This document shows, piece by piece, positions 44,820 through 53,930 of a DNA stretch of 64,000 nt (position 1 is its first letter; each line of letters begins with the position of its first letter). The notes under the pieces were generated by a model. It ran no database searches. It was not told where the DNA came from and worked only from the letters and a program-made list of their open reading frames with translations. Source of the stretch: Paenibacillus brevis (GTDB taxonomy: Bacteria; Bacillota; Bacilli; Paenibacillales; Paenibacillaceae); contig NZ_JAHLQJ010000005.1 of NCBI RefSeq assembly GCF_018919145.1, positions 62,001 through 126,000 on the forward strand, read 5' to 3'. Made by a program: the position numbers and the translations under genes.

Positions 44820-45845
44820 TTACATTTTCACGTCATTCTTTGCAATATTCCGAGCTATCTTCATCGGGGCTCCGCCGCTTTCTTTACGCATAACGATCAG
44901 CCGCTGCAACGCCATGAAGAGGAAGAGCAAGAAGCCTACTGCAATCTTGGTCCACCAGGAGCTGAGTGTTCCCTGGAAAATAATCATCGTCTGAATGATG
45001 CCGGTACACAGTACGCCAAGCATCGGCCCGAGCAAGTACCCGAACCCGCCCGTCAACAGAATTCCCCCGATTACGCAGGCGGCAATCGCATCCATTTCCA
45101 TCCCCATCAGGTGAAGGGAGTTGCCTGACAGCATATAGAAGGTGAACACAATCCCTCCCAGGGCGGAGCAAAAACCGCTCAGCGCATAGACCGCAATCGT
45201 CGTTCCGCTCACCGGAAGCCCCATCAGCACTGCCGACCGTTCACTGCCTCCAAGCGCATAGACAGCCCGCCCGAACCGGGTATATTTTCCGACCAGAAGA
45301 GCAACCAGTACGAACAACAGGGCAATAACCACACTGATCGAGATGAAGCTTCCGCCAAACAGCCTGAGCTTGTAACTTGAAATAGCGGTGTAGGTTGCGT
45401 TGGTGATTACGATGCTCTCGGTTCCGATCAGATAAGCAATCCCCCGCCCCAGGAACATACCGGCCAACGTCACAATCCACGGATGGAGCTGGAACTTGCT
45501 GATTAAATAGCCTTGCCCGGCACCGAACACAATTCCGACCAGCAGCGACAGAACCATTACGAGGTAAGCATTCATGCCTTGCTGAAGCAGCGACGCCGAG
45601 ATCATGCTGATCATGGCGACTACAGAAGCCACGGATAGATCAATGCCGCCGGTAATGATGACAAAGGCCATACCGGTCGCCACAATAATCAAGTAAGCAT
45701 TATCAATGAACAGATTCAGAAACACCTGAAGGGAGAAGAAGCCGGTGTACATGAATGAGCCTGAGCCATACAACAGGATGAGCAGCAGCAGCGTCGCCAG
45801 CACAATAATGTTATTGCTGCTTATACGAAGTCCGGATTTGATCAC
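44820..45845 (-). CDS. ABC sugar permease, YjfF-like
   Basis: 341 residues, about ten membrane helices of the RbsC/BPD_transp_2 class. Motifs GMAFVIITGGIDLSVASVVAM, TLAGMFLGRGIAYLI and CVIGGILLTGGFGYLLGPM match the YjfF branch of the galactofuranose importer. GTG start (45845) overlaps the stop of the previous permease by four bases, so translation is coupled. It should pair with the other permease to form the channel. Confidence 0.9.
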   Translation of the reverse strand: MIKSGLRISSNNIIVLATLLLLILLYGSGSFMYTGFFSLQVFLNLFIDNAYLIIVATGMAFVIITGGIDLSVASVVAMISMISASLLQQGMNAYLVMVLSLLVGIVFGAGQGYLISKFQLHPWIVTLAGMFLGRGIAYLIGTESIVITNATYTAISSYKLRLFGGSFISISVVIALLFVLVALLVGKYTRFGRAVYALGGSERSAVLMGLPVSGTTIAVYALSGFCSALGGIVFTFYMLSGNSLHLMGMEMDAIAACVIGGILLTGGFGYLLGPMLGVLCTGIIQTMIIFQGTLSSWWTKIAVGFLLFLFMALQRLIVMRKESGGAPMKIARNIAKNDVKM

Positions 45846-46852
45846 GACGCCGTCACCTTCCTTTTACGAGCTGTCAGCTTCTGCCTGAATACATCGGACT
45901 GGATCAGACATACAAGGATGACGACGACGGCCTTCACCAACAGAATAGATTCCGGAGGGACGCCGAGCGAATAGATCGTAGTCGTCAAGCTTTGGATAAA
46001 GATAGCTCCGACCACCGTTCCTCCCAGATAGAAGCGCCCGCCGCGCATGGAGGTTCCTCCGATGACAACAGCCAATATGGCATCCAGCTCATACCACAGT
46101 CCCGCATTATTTGCATCCGCACTGCTGAGATTGGAGCTGTAGATAATTCCGGCGAGCGCAGCGAGTAGGCCGCAGATCGCATATGCCGTCATGAAGATAA
46201 CCCGGGGCTTGACGCCGGCAAACTCGCTTGATTTGCGGTTCGCTCCAGTCGACTCGAGAAACAGGCCGAAGGCGGTCTTCGTCTTGAGCAGATAGATCAA
46301 CAGGAAGACAATTGCCGCAATATAGACTGCAAAGGGGATGCCAAAGAGGAAGCCCTTGCCGATGAACTCGTAGCTGTCCCGGGTCGTTGTGAGAATTTGC
46401 CCGTTCGTGATTAGCTGGGCGATCCCCCGTCCTACCGTCAACAGAATCAGCGTTGCCACCATCGGCTGAATCCGCAGTACGGCTACCAGCATCCCGTTCC
46501 ACAGTCCGCAGAGCAAGCCAACCCCGAGGGCGGCAAGGATCGCAACCCATAGGCGATGTCCGTCCAGCATGTAAATCGCCATCGAGCCGGAGATAGCCAG
46601 CACGGAGCCGACCGAAATATCAATTCCTTCCTTCGCGATCACCAGCGTCATGCCGAGTGCAATAATCATCAGCGGTGTCCCGCGGTTCAATACGTCCACC
46701 AGATTTCCATATAGATGCCCGTCGATCAGTTCTACCCTGAAAAAGCCGGGCATCACGATCAGATTGAACAAGTACAGAATCAGCAGAGCGAGGAGCGGCC
46801 AAACCACCTTAGGTGTCGGTGTTCCGCGCTCAAGCCATGCCGGCTTCTTCAT
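45842..46852 (-). CDS. ABC sugar permease, YtfT-like
   Basis: 336 residues. It follows E. coli YtfT closely: VDVLNRGTPLMIIALGMTLV, GIDISVGSVLAISG, LWNGMLVAVLRIQPMVATLI, RGIAQLITNGQI, ADANNAGLWYELDAILAVVI. RbsC-class permease, about ten helices. ATG at 46852 chosen because GGGGGAG lies upstream. Its start lies inside the end of the ATPase gene (23-bp overlap), showing tight coupling. Confidence 0.9.
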   Translation of the reverse strand: MKKPAWLERGTPTPKVVWPLLALLILYLFNLIVMPGFFRVELIDGHLYGNLVDVLNRGTPLMIIALGMTLVIAKEGIDISVGSVLAISGSMAIYMLDGHRLWVAILAALGVGLLCGLWNGMLVAVLRIQPMVATLILLTVGRGIAQLITNGQILTTTRDSYEFIGKGFLFGIPFAVYIAAIVFLLIYLLKTKTAFGLFLESTGANRKSSEFAGVKPRVIFMTAYAICGLLAALAGIIYSSNLSSADANNAGLWYELDAILAVVIGGTSMRGGRFYLGGTVVGAIFIQSLTTTIYSLGVPPESILLVKAVVVILVCLIQSDVFRQKLTARKRKVTAS

Positions 46853-48359
46853 ATCGTTCTCCCCCCTCCGCAATCATCTGCATAATCCGGCTTTCATTCA
46901 TTTCCATGCCGGATACCTCGCCGATTTGAACACGGTCTCGCAGAACGATAACCCGATCACAGCTATTCACTAATTCCTCCAGCTCGGCCGAAATAATCAG
47001 GATCGATATGCCGATGGCGGCCAGTTCGAAGATCAGTTTGCGGATCTCGGCTTTAGAACCAACATCGATGCCGCGCGTCGGCTCGTCTAGGATCAACAGC
47101 TTGGGCCCGGTGGCCAGCCAACGAGCCAATATGACCTTCTGTTGATTCCCGCCGCTCAAATTATCAATGCGCTGTTCTGTACTTGGCGTCTTTATCTTCA
47201 GTAGGTCAATGTATTTCTCGGCGATTTCCTTCTGCTTGCTGACCGGAATATAAGGAAACAAGCCATGCTTGGCTTGCAAGGCCAGCGTGATATTTTCGCG
47301 GATCGTAAGCTCGCCTACAATGCCCTCCGCCTTGCGGTCCTCGGGGCAGAAGCCCATCCCGCTGCGAATGGCCTTTTGCGGATAGATCGCTGCCAGCTTT
47401 TCTCCGTAAAGCTCCATAACACCCGAGTCGCTCTTGTCGATTCCGAACAGCAGGCGGGCTACTTCCGTCCGCCCGGAACCAAGCAATCCTGCAAGTCCGA
47501 CCACTTCCCCTTCGTGGATCTTCAGGTCGAAGGTCTCAATGGAGCCTTTTTTGCCAAGCCCCTTTGCTTCCAGAAAAATTCCGGTCTGCTCGCCCCGCTC
47601 GCTCTTCTCCAATGCCATCTCTCCCGGATTCCATTCCCGCCCGATCATGTGGGAGACGAGCTGTGTCCTTGGAAGCTGCTTCGTCTCATACTCCCCAACC
47701 AATAATCCATTGCGCAGAACCGTAATCCGGTCCGATATCTCGTAGACCTGATCGAGGAAATGGGTGACGAACAGAATCCCCATGCCTTCATCCTTCAGCT
47801 TGCGCATAACGCTGAACAGCTGCTTGACCTCATTCGTATCCAGGCTTGATGTCGGCTCGTCCAGAATCAGAATTCCGCTGGAAATATCAACGGCTCTGGC
47901 GATGGCGACCATCTGCTGGACCGCTACCGAGTACAGGGACAGTTGCTGCTTGACGTCAAGATGCAGATCTAATCTGGCCAGCAGCTCTTCGCTGAGACGG
48001 TGCATTGCGTTCCAGTCGATCATGCCCCGCTTGCGCGGCTGTCTGCCGATATAAATATTTTCCGCAACAGAAAGATTGGGACAGAGATTGACCTCCTGAT
48101 AGACCGTGCTGATGCCCAGTTGCTGCGCCTCAAGCGGTGATCTGGGATGAATCTCTCTTCCGCGAAGCTTTATTGTTCCGGCATCCTCCTTATGCACACC
48201 GGTTAGTACCTTGATCAGCGTTGATTTTCCCGCTCCATTCTCTCCCATCAACGCATGAATTTCCCCCTTTCGAAGACAGAAATCGACATTCGAAAGTGCT
48301 ACGACACCGGGAAACTCCTTCCGTATTCCCTCCATCCGCAGCAAAATATCACTATCCAT
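46830..48359 (-). CDS. Sugar ABC transporter ATPase, YtfR/MglA type (two ATP-binding domains)
   Basis: 509 residues with two nucleotide-binding domains. Domain 1: Walker A GENGAGKST, signature region LYSVAVQQMVAIARA (degenerate), Walker B ILILDEPTSSLD. Domain 2: LGSGRTEVARLL (degenerate Walker A), signature LSGGNQQKV, Walker B LLILDEPTRGIDVG. This is the normal pattern of fused RbsA/MglA/YtfR ATPases that power monosaccharide importers. First gene of the transporter operon; the 207-bp region before it holds the terminator of the upstream run and an AT-rich stretch with no clear consensus promoter. Confidence 0.94.
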   Translation of the reverse strand: MDSDILLRMEGIRKEFPGVVALSNVDFCLRKGEIHALMGENGAGKSTLIKVLTGVHKEDAGTIKLRGREIHPRSPLEAQQLGISTVYQEVNLCPNLSVAENIYIGRQPRKRGMIDWNAMHRLSEELLARLDLHLDVKQQLSLYSVAVQQMVAIARAVDISSGILILDEPTSSLDTNEVKQLFSVMRKLKDEGMGILFVTHFLDQVYEISDRITVLRNGLLVGEYETKQLPRTQLVSHMIGREWNPGEMALEKSERGEQTGIFLEAKGLGKKGSIETFDLKIHEGEVVGLAGLLGSGRTEVARLLFGIDKSDSGVMELYGEKLAAIYPQKAIRSGMGFCPEDRKAEGIVGELTIRENITLALQAKHGLFPYIPVSKQKEIAEKYIDLLKIKTPSTEQRIDNLSGGNQQKVILARWLATGPKLLILDEPTRGIDVGSKAEIRKLIFELAAIGISILIISAELEELVNSCDRVIVLRDRVQIGEVSGMEMNESRIMQMIAEGGERYEEAGMA

Positions 48360-48485
48360 TCGCTCACCCTCTTTCTTTGTTCAATCTCATTTTAGAAAGT
48401 AGAGGGCGGCGCTGTATTTAGAATAATGAGTCTTTTTTTAAGCAATTCGGACTTTTAAAGTAAGAAAGCAACTATTCATAAGAAA

Positions 48486-48517
48486 AGCACATCCGGCATG
48501 AAACTCCCAGATGTGCT
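48486..48517 (-). terminator. Terminator after the mutarotase-like gene
   Basis: Perfect 8-bp stem AGCACATC (48486-48493) with GATGTGCT (48510-48517); on the minus strand TTTTCTTAT follows. It ends the 55694-to-48567 run. Confidence 0.7.
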
Positions 48518-48566
48518 CGCTTGATCCTAATTCAATTTTTGTTCAACAGTTATCTACTATATTAAA

Positions 48567-49568
48567 TTAACTACGGACATAGAGACGGCTGCTCTCCTCC
48601 CAGATCTCGCCGGGCTCAAGCCCGAACAAGCCGATCTCATCTGCTGCCAGGCCCGTATTCGGTGCATTGACCAGATTGATCTGCGGCTCCGGACAGAAGA
48701 AGCCTTCACGGGCTCCATTGTTCCAGATCATCCACTGCTTGTACGAGGTGCCCGCATCGTAGACCAGTGTCAGCCCGCGGCTCTGGTCGGTTAGTTCCAT
48801 CCGGCTTCTTCCGTTCTGTGCCGCAGCCGTATAATGATTATCCATGCTCTCGAAGAATGGATAGACACCTTCGCCCTTCATCAGCTGTTCCTGGGCCGTA
48901 AGCGGCTGGAACTTGCCCGTTGGCAGCATCCGTTCATTCAGCTCCCAACGGTCGCCAATCGTCAGCTTCAGACGATAATCCGCAGCCGCGCTTCCCTCCG
49001 CGAACGGCGCATTGACCGAGGTATGAAAAGCGAGCAGGCACGGCATCGCTTCCTCTCCCGTATTCAGCACCAGGACTTGCTGTGAAAGCCCCTGCTCTCC
49101 CAGGCTGTAACGAAGCCGAATCTTGTATTTGTAGGGGAAGTATTGATAGGATTCATGCCGTTCATCCACGGACATGATCACCGACACGTAGCTTTCCGTT
49201 CCTGTAGTTCCGTAATCCTCCACCTGCCAAGGAATGTTATACAGAAAGCCATGCAGATGGTTGCCGGTCGCACTCTCATTTACCGGAAATTGATGAATCT
49301 TCCCGTTCCAAGGAAACTTACCGTCCTCATAGCGATTTGGAGGGAACAGTACCGGGATGCCATGGATCATCGGTCTTGCCTTGAACGATTCCATCTCCTC
49401 GGCAGTCGGTTCATGCAGCAGCTTAAGTCCCCGCTCTACGTCGCGGAATGCAATCAGATTCCCGCCGATTTCGGGCAGCAGGGCGGCCTCATAGCTTCCT
49501 GCCTTCAGCCAAATGGCCGTCTCTCCTTGATATTGTCCTTCGTAAGCCTTCAATTCCAATGCACACAT
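48567..49568 (-). CDS. Aldose 1-epimerase-like (mutarotase family) protein
   Basis: 333 residues, cytoplasmic. The beta-supersandwich family pattern is visible: AALLPEIGGNLIAFRD near the start, GIPVLFPPNRYEDGKF, then NHLHGFLYNIPW with the probable catalytic His, LLAFHTSVNAPF with the second His, and WNNGAREGFFCPEPQ with an acidic residue. The family interconverts sugar anomers. In an operon of arabinose/galactose-releasing hydrolases it would supply the anomer needed by metabolism. ATG at 49568 has an AGGAGAGG site. Last gene of its run, followed by a terminator. Confidence 0.85.
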   Translation of the reverse strand: MCALELKAYEGQYQGETAIWLKAGSYEAALLPEIGGNLIAFRDVERGLKLLHEPTAEEMESFKARPMIHGIPVLFPPNRYEDGKFPWNGKIHQFPVNESATGNHLHGFLYNIPWQVEDYGTTGTESYVSVIMSVDERHESYQYFPYKYKIRLRYSLGEQGLSQQVLVLNTGEEAMPCLLAFHTSVNAPFAEGSAAADYRLKLTIGDRWELNERMLPTGKFQPLTAQEQLMKGEGVYPFFESMDNHYTAAAQNGRSRMELTDQSRGLTLVYDAGTSYKQWMIWNNGAREGFFCPEPQINLVNAPNTGLAADEIGLFGLEPGEIWEESSRLYVRS

Positions 49569-49632
49569 ATGCACCTCTCCTTTATCTATTCAATCCTTAT
49601 TGCAATACAAATCCAGTTGAAAGGCTGCCCTT

Positions 49633-51513
49633 TCATACCCGCGTCTTTCGGAGCCCGATTAGCGGAAACTCACCGATCCGGAGCCGGGCGCTGCCATAAG
49701 GCACCAATTCCAGCGCTTTAACAGGCTGGCCTGACGTATCAGGATGCATTGGCGGTGTCCCGGCATTGTTGCCCTCCATCTTCCATTCCCGAACCAGCTG
49801 ACCTTTCACCTTCAGTCTGACCGGTGCTTCAGCAGCCAGAAAAGGCTGATAAGGAATCTCATATTCGGTATGCTCAAATTCAGTATCTGCCAGCAAGCCG
49901 TATTTCCATGGAGAGGCAGGATAGACTTCCCAGTCATGGAACATTTCACGTTCCTGCAGCAGCATCCAGTTCTCCTTAACCGGAAGTACATACACGAGCG
50001 GTCCTCGTTCAATACTGGCGGCATACAAATTTCTGGTTGTTATGACCGGTGCAGCATTGAAATGAATAGTAATTACATCGCTGTCTCTCCATTCCCGCAC
50101 CAGCTTCAGGTAGCCCAATTCCGCATGCCCCTGGGCAGACTCGCCGTTAATGGACACTACAGGAGCCGTACACCATCCAGGAATTCTTAAAGAAACAGCA
50201 AATGCATCCGGCTGCTCCAATTGAAGGGAAATTTGCACAGAATCCCTAAATGGATATTGCCCGCTTACTTCAAGCACCGCTTGTGTTCCTTTGCCTACCG
50301 TTGCGTTGACGGTACAAGGAGCATAAGATACTGCGGCGAGCCCGCCGCTCCGGTCCGACATCCAGAGATGGGAGGTTAGCTTAGGCCAGCCTTGATGCAT
50401 GTTAGCTGTGCAGCAGCCAAAATTAGGCTCCAGCCCGAACAGATTGGCTTCCGGACCATTGCTCCAATTGCGGGGGGCACAATTACACATAATCTGGTTG
50501 ACCTGTTGATCATATTGATGCGATGTCCAATCCGGAGAGATTGCCGCAGGGAGAGCATTGAAAGCCACCCGCTCCAGAATGTCGCCAAAGTGCCCGTCGC
50601 CAAAAATCCGAATCAGCTGCTCCATGGAGAACATATACTCTACAACCGCACATAATTCTACACCTTGACTCGGGTGAGTACCGGATAACCATTCATCTCC
50701 GGAGAACATGCCATGTGCCTGTCCATGATAGGTCATCAAAGCATCGATCCCCCGGATGACCGCCTGCCGGTCTCTCGGTTGCCCGCCAAGTTCATACATC
50801 ACACCTGGCATTTTGATACCCATGGCGACATTGACCACATGCGTTGTCCAATCCCAGGACTCCACCTTCCTCCAGAATGGAAAATCATGAAAAATATCGT
50901 TCCATTCTGTAGTCTGCTCGGCTACCCGCTTCGCCAGCTCCAATAGCCTCTCATCTTCATTTCGCTGATACAGCCAGAGAATACTAAGCAGCATGTCCGC
51001 TCCTCTTGTCTGAGCCCATCCCCGAAGAGGCATTGCTTCCATGGTTCTGCCGGCAAAGCTGAAGAACTTCTCCAGAAAAGGCACTACCCGCTCATCATCG
51101 GTCGCCTCCGCATATTGGGTAAGTACTTTCAGCATGATCATATAATGCCACCAGTCCTGCTGCTTATCGACATCCTGATTGACCGTCTCAATCCCAGCCG
51201 GGCCGAAGGAACCGTCCTCGCGCTGACTGGTGAGTGCCCACTCGACCCAGCGCTTGGCCTTGGAGATTAAATTTTCATCCTCCAGCACATAAGCCAACGG
51301 GATCAACCCATCCAAATAGTAGGGGCCGCGTTCCCAGCTTTCTCCGCTCCCTCCGATCCAGCCGTTATCCGGCCCCACATCATTCCAATGCTCCTCCAGA
51401 TGTCCCGTTAGTCCATCTGCCTGAATCCTGAGCTGATCTCTCAGCCACCCGGATGGCTTGATCGCTCCGAGCGGCAACGACTCGAACTTACTTCCGTACA
51501 GCTTCTCCTTCAT
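49633..51513 (-). CDS. GH127-type (DUF1680) beta-L-arabinofuranosidase candidate
   Basis: 626 residues, no signal peptide. N-terminal (alpha/alpha)6 barrel (about 20-420) and C-terminal beta domains. The GELC-type segment GVELCAVVEY gives the Glu and Cys, and NFGCCTANMHQGWP gives the Cys pair, corresponding to the zinc-cysteine centre of the known GH127 enzyme HypBA1, in which one Cys is the nucleophile. GMFSGDEW upstream probably carries the acid/base Glu. Members remove beta-L-arabinofuranose; relatives have other activities, so the substrate is provisional. It sits between the metallo-hydrolase and mutarotase genes. Confidence 0.85.
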   Translation of the reverse strand: MKEKLYGSKFESLPLGAIKPSGWLRDQLRIQADGLTGHLEEHWNDVGPDNGWIGGSGESWERGPYYLDGLIPLAYVLEDENLISKAKRWVEWALTSQREDGSFGPAGIETVNQDVDKQQDWWHYMIMLKVLTQYAEATDDERVVPFLEKFFSFAGRTMEAMPLRGWAQTRGADMLLSILWLYQRNEDERLLELAKRVAEQTTEWNDIFHDFPFWRKVESWDWTTHVVNVAMGIKMPGVMYELGGQPRDRQAVIRGIDALMTYHGQAHGMFSGDEWLSGTHPSQGVELCAVVEYMFSMEQLIRIFGDGHFGDILERVAFNALPAAISPDWTSHQYDQQVNQIMCNCAPRNWSNGPEANLFGLEPNFGCCTANMHQGWPKLTSHLWMSDRSGGLAAVSYAPCTVNATVGKGTQAVLEVSGQYPFRDSVQISLQLEQPDAFAVSLRIPGWCTAPVVSINGESAQGHAELGYLKLVREWRDSDVITIHFNAAPVITTRNLYAASIERGPLVYVLPVKENWMLLQEREMFHDWEVYPASPWKYGLLADTEFEHTEYEIPYQPFLAAEAPVRLKVKGQLVREWKMEGNNAGTPPMHPDTSGQPVKALELVPYGSARLRIGEFPLIGLRKTRV

Positions 51514-51565
51514 TTAGCCATCCCCCGTAACTACTATTGTCCGGATTCATTATGCATGCCGAACC

Positions 51566-52423
51566 TCAAGCTTTAGTGAACGCACAGGCAGATACATACA
51601 CGAAACGCTCGCCGCGCGCCATCACATGACATTTCTGCTCGGGATAATGCTCGTACAAATAATCAACAAAATAACCCGGCTTCTCGCTATTCCCAGCAAA
51701 CACATCATAATGCAGCGGAATCACGGTCTCCGCGCCAATCCGGACTGCTAATTCTGCGGCCTCACGGTAGTTCATATTGCCGATGATTCCTTTTTCTCTG
51801 CGGAAATAATCGCGCCCGTTAATCGGCAGCATCGCCACGTCGGGAGCTATTGCGGCAAGCCGCTCTGCCAGCCCGGGATAGATCACGGTGTCTCCGGCAT
51901 GATAGAGGGTCACGCCATTCAGCTCCAGCACATAACCAACGCTGCGTTCAAATCCGTTCTCATCTTGCTCAAGCTCTTCATGTGCAGCAGGAATGATCGT
52001 CAGGCGCAGCTTGGAGAACAGCTCCCTTGCTTCCCCCGCATCCGCCGTCAAAATACTAGCGCCATCCACACCCATTCGTAGCAATTCTTGCCGGCAGCAT
52101 GCTGGCGCTATAATCGGTGCCTTCTTATTCCGGGCATGGAACACCGTCAGTGTCCCTTCATCCATATGATCATCATGCTCATGGGTAATCAGGCACAGGT
52201 CAGCCTGCGTAATATCCTCGGGAACAATCGGAGCCGGGTAGGAACGAACGGGACCGTTCCGATCCAAAAAGTCGGAGACATAAGGATCGATGTAAACCGT
52301 AATCCCGTCTCCCTTAATGATCACACTCTCCTGACCCAGGAACCAGATCGCCAAGGTGCCAAACGGAACCTCGGTGCGGTGCACCTCCTGGATCAATGCT
52401 GATCCTTTTCTTGCAGATTTCAT
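51566..52423 (-). CDS. UlaG-like metallo-beta-lactamase-fold hydrolase
   Basis: 285 residues, cytoplasmic. Metal motif THEHDDHMD (HxHxDH), then AAHEELEQ, YHAGDTVIYP and VIPLHYDVF give the remaining ligands. The closest general shape is UlaG, an L-ascorbate-6-phosphate lactonase, or other MBL-fold lactonases. In this operon it might open a sugar lactone or act on a modified sugar; that is speculation. ATG at 52423 has GGAGG 6 nt upstream. Neighbours are a GH43 lipoprotein (65 bp upstream) and the GH127-type gene (52 bp downstream). Confidence 0.82.
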   Translation of the reverse strand: MKSARKGSALIQEVHRTEVPFGTLAIWFLGQESVIIKGDGITVYIDPYVSDFLDRNGPVRSYPAPIVPEDITQADLCLITHEHDDHMDEGTLTVFHARNKKAPIIAPACCRQELLRMGVDGASILTADAGEARELFSKLRLTIIPAAHEELEQDENGFERSVGYVLELNGVTLYHAGDTVIYPGLAERLAAIAPDVAMLPINGRDYFRREKGIIGNMNYREAAELAVRIGAETVIPLHYDVFAGNSEKPGYFVDYLYEHYPEQKCHVMARGERFVYVSACAFTKA

Positions 52424-52488
52424 CGTCAACCTCCTTTCTTAAACACTCAGCCTCTGCTGCTGAAGATGGTTTAATCCCAAAAAACTGC

Positions 52489-53907
52489 TTAATTATCGGC
52501 AGAGGAAGACAACGGCCTCAAATCGAAGAAATCAAGCTCTGCTTCTCCAGCTCCTTTTGCAAACCGAATCGTGTTGTCACCGGCCTGCAATTGAACTTTT
52601 GCCGTAGATAGGCCCCAATTATCCCAAGCTTTGTGAACGACATACAGCTCGTTCGGACTGCCTTCATTCACGCTCAGCAAGAAATGAGAGGTCTTTCCAT
52701 CCATTGTACCATTAGCCGTTCTGGCGAGAAGCACATATTCCCCTTCTTGATCAACTTTCACATTGAACTCCGCATAGCTGCCTTCCTCGTTGAAATTGCC
52801 TGCTTTCTTGCCCCCGGAGCCTGTGCTGCTCTCCAATGCAGCTGCTCCGCCGCCGAAGGTTCCCTCCTCTGCTTCAAAGCGGATCCTTGCAGCTTCTCCC
52901 GCCGGCAGGGGGATCGGCTGATTCGGATCAACAGGCTCGCCAAGATAAGGGGTGTTATCCTCATTCCAGGTGAAGGTCTGCGCCCGAACTTCTCGGTTCC
53001 ACCCAGCACCGTCATATTTAGCGGCATGGTAGACGATCCAGTCTTCCGACCCGTCAGGAGAGGCCGTAAAGGAATGATGCCCCGGTCCATGGATGCCGTT
53101 AGCCGACTTGAAGATCGGTTCATCCCGCTTATTCCAGGAGGCTGGATCAAGCAGGTTGCTGCCCGCTTCTGCGGTTATCAATCCCAGGCAGTAATCATTT
53201 GTCCAGCTTCCGCTTGCCGAATATACGAGATTAATGACTCCGTTGCGAATAATCACCTGCGGACCTTCGTTGACATTCGGAGAATGATTCGTCTCCCAGC
53301 TCAGTGTCGGTCTCGCAATTTCTACCCGCTCCGAATCGATCGTCCACGGATTGCTCATATGGGCAATATATAGAATTTGCCGGATATTGACGTCTCCCTC
53401 CCAACCGGACCATATAAAATAAAGCTCGCCCTCCGCTTGAAGCACGGTACCGTCAATTGCCCAGCGGTTAGTCTCATCGGTAATCTGGCCCTTCTGCTTC
53501 CAGAAGCCCTGGGTCGGGTCCTCCGAAGTGTTCTCCATAACATACATCCGGTGGTTCACATTGTCGCCATCGTCCATAGCGTAATAAATGTACCAAGCCC
53601 CATTGATGTAATGAAGCTCAGGCGCCCAGATGCCGTGCCCTCCCGTCGAGATCACCTTTTTGGTGCCGGTATCGAGCGTAGTCAAGTTCGGGGATTTCCA
53701 GACCGTGACATTGTCTCCTGTTGTCTTCGTGAAATAATAAAATCCGTCGGTATGTTTATATACCCAAGGGTCAGCCCCATCCTGCATGATCATATTGAAA
53801 AAGAGATTCGTGTTCCCCATCTTTTCCACCTTTCCACAGCCGATCGGGACCAGTAAAAACAGGCAGATCGCCGGCAGCAGTGCTTTTCTGATGATAAGCT
53901 TCCTCAT
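52489..53907 (-). CDS. GH43 lipoprotein with C-terminal carbohydrate-binding module
   Basis: 472 residues. Lipoprotein signal ending VPIGC, so displayed on the outer membrane face. GH43 propeller (about 32-330) with Asp in MQDGADPW, Asp in NRWAIDGTVL and Glu in NVNEGPQV; CBM35/6-like module (about 335-470, ARIRFEAEEGTFGG ... DNTIRFAKG). The GH43-CBM part is clearly paralogous to residues 1235-1670 of the giant enzyme (shared WAIDG, YFIWSGWEG, SNPWTI, YSASGSWT). Probable alpha-L-arabinofuranosidase or beta-xylosidase type activity outside the cell. It follows the GH2 gene by 23 bp. Confidence 0.9.
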   Translation of the reverse strand: MRKLIIRKALLPAICLFLLVPIGCGKVEKMGNTNLFFNMIMQDGADPWVYKHTDGFYYFTKTTGDNVTVWKSPNLTTLDTGTKKVISTGGHGIWAPELHYINGAWYIYYAMDDGDNVNHRMYVMENTSEDPTQGFWKQKGQITDETNRWAIDGTVLQAEGELYFIWSGWEGDVNIRQILYIAHMSNPWTIDSERVEIARPTLSWETNHSPNVNEGPQVIIRNGVINLVYSASGSWTNDYCLGLITAEAGSNLLDPASWNKRDEPIFKSANGIHGPGHHSFTASPDGSEDWIVYHAAKYDGAGWNREVRAQTFTWNEDNTPYLGEPVDPNQPIPLPAGEAARIRFEAEEGTFGGGAAALESSTGSGGKKAGNFNEEGSYAEFNVKVDQEGEYVLLARTANGTMDGKTSHFLLSVNEGSPNELYVVHKAWDNWGLSTAKVQLQAGDNTIRFAKGAGEAELDFFDLRPLSSSADN

Positions 53908-53930
53908 GCCCTGCCTCGCTCCCTCCTGGT

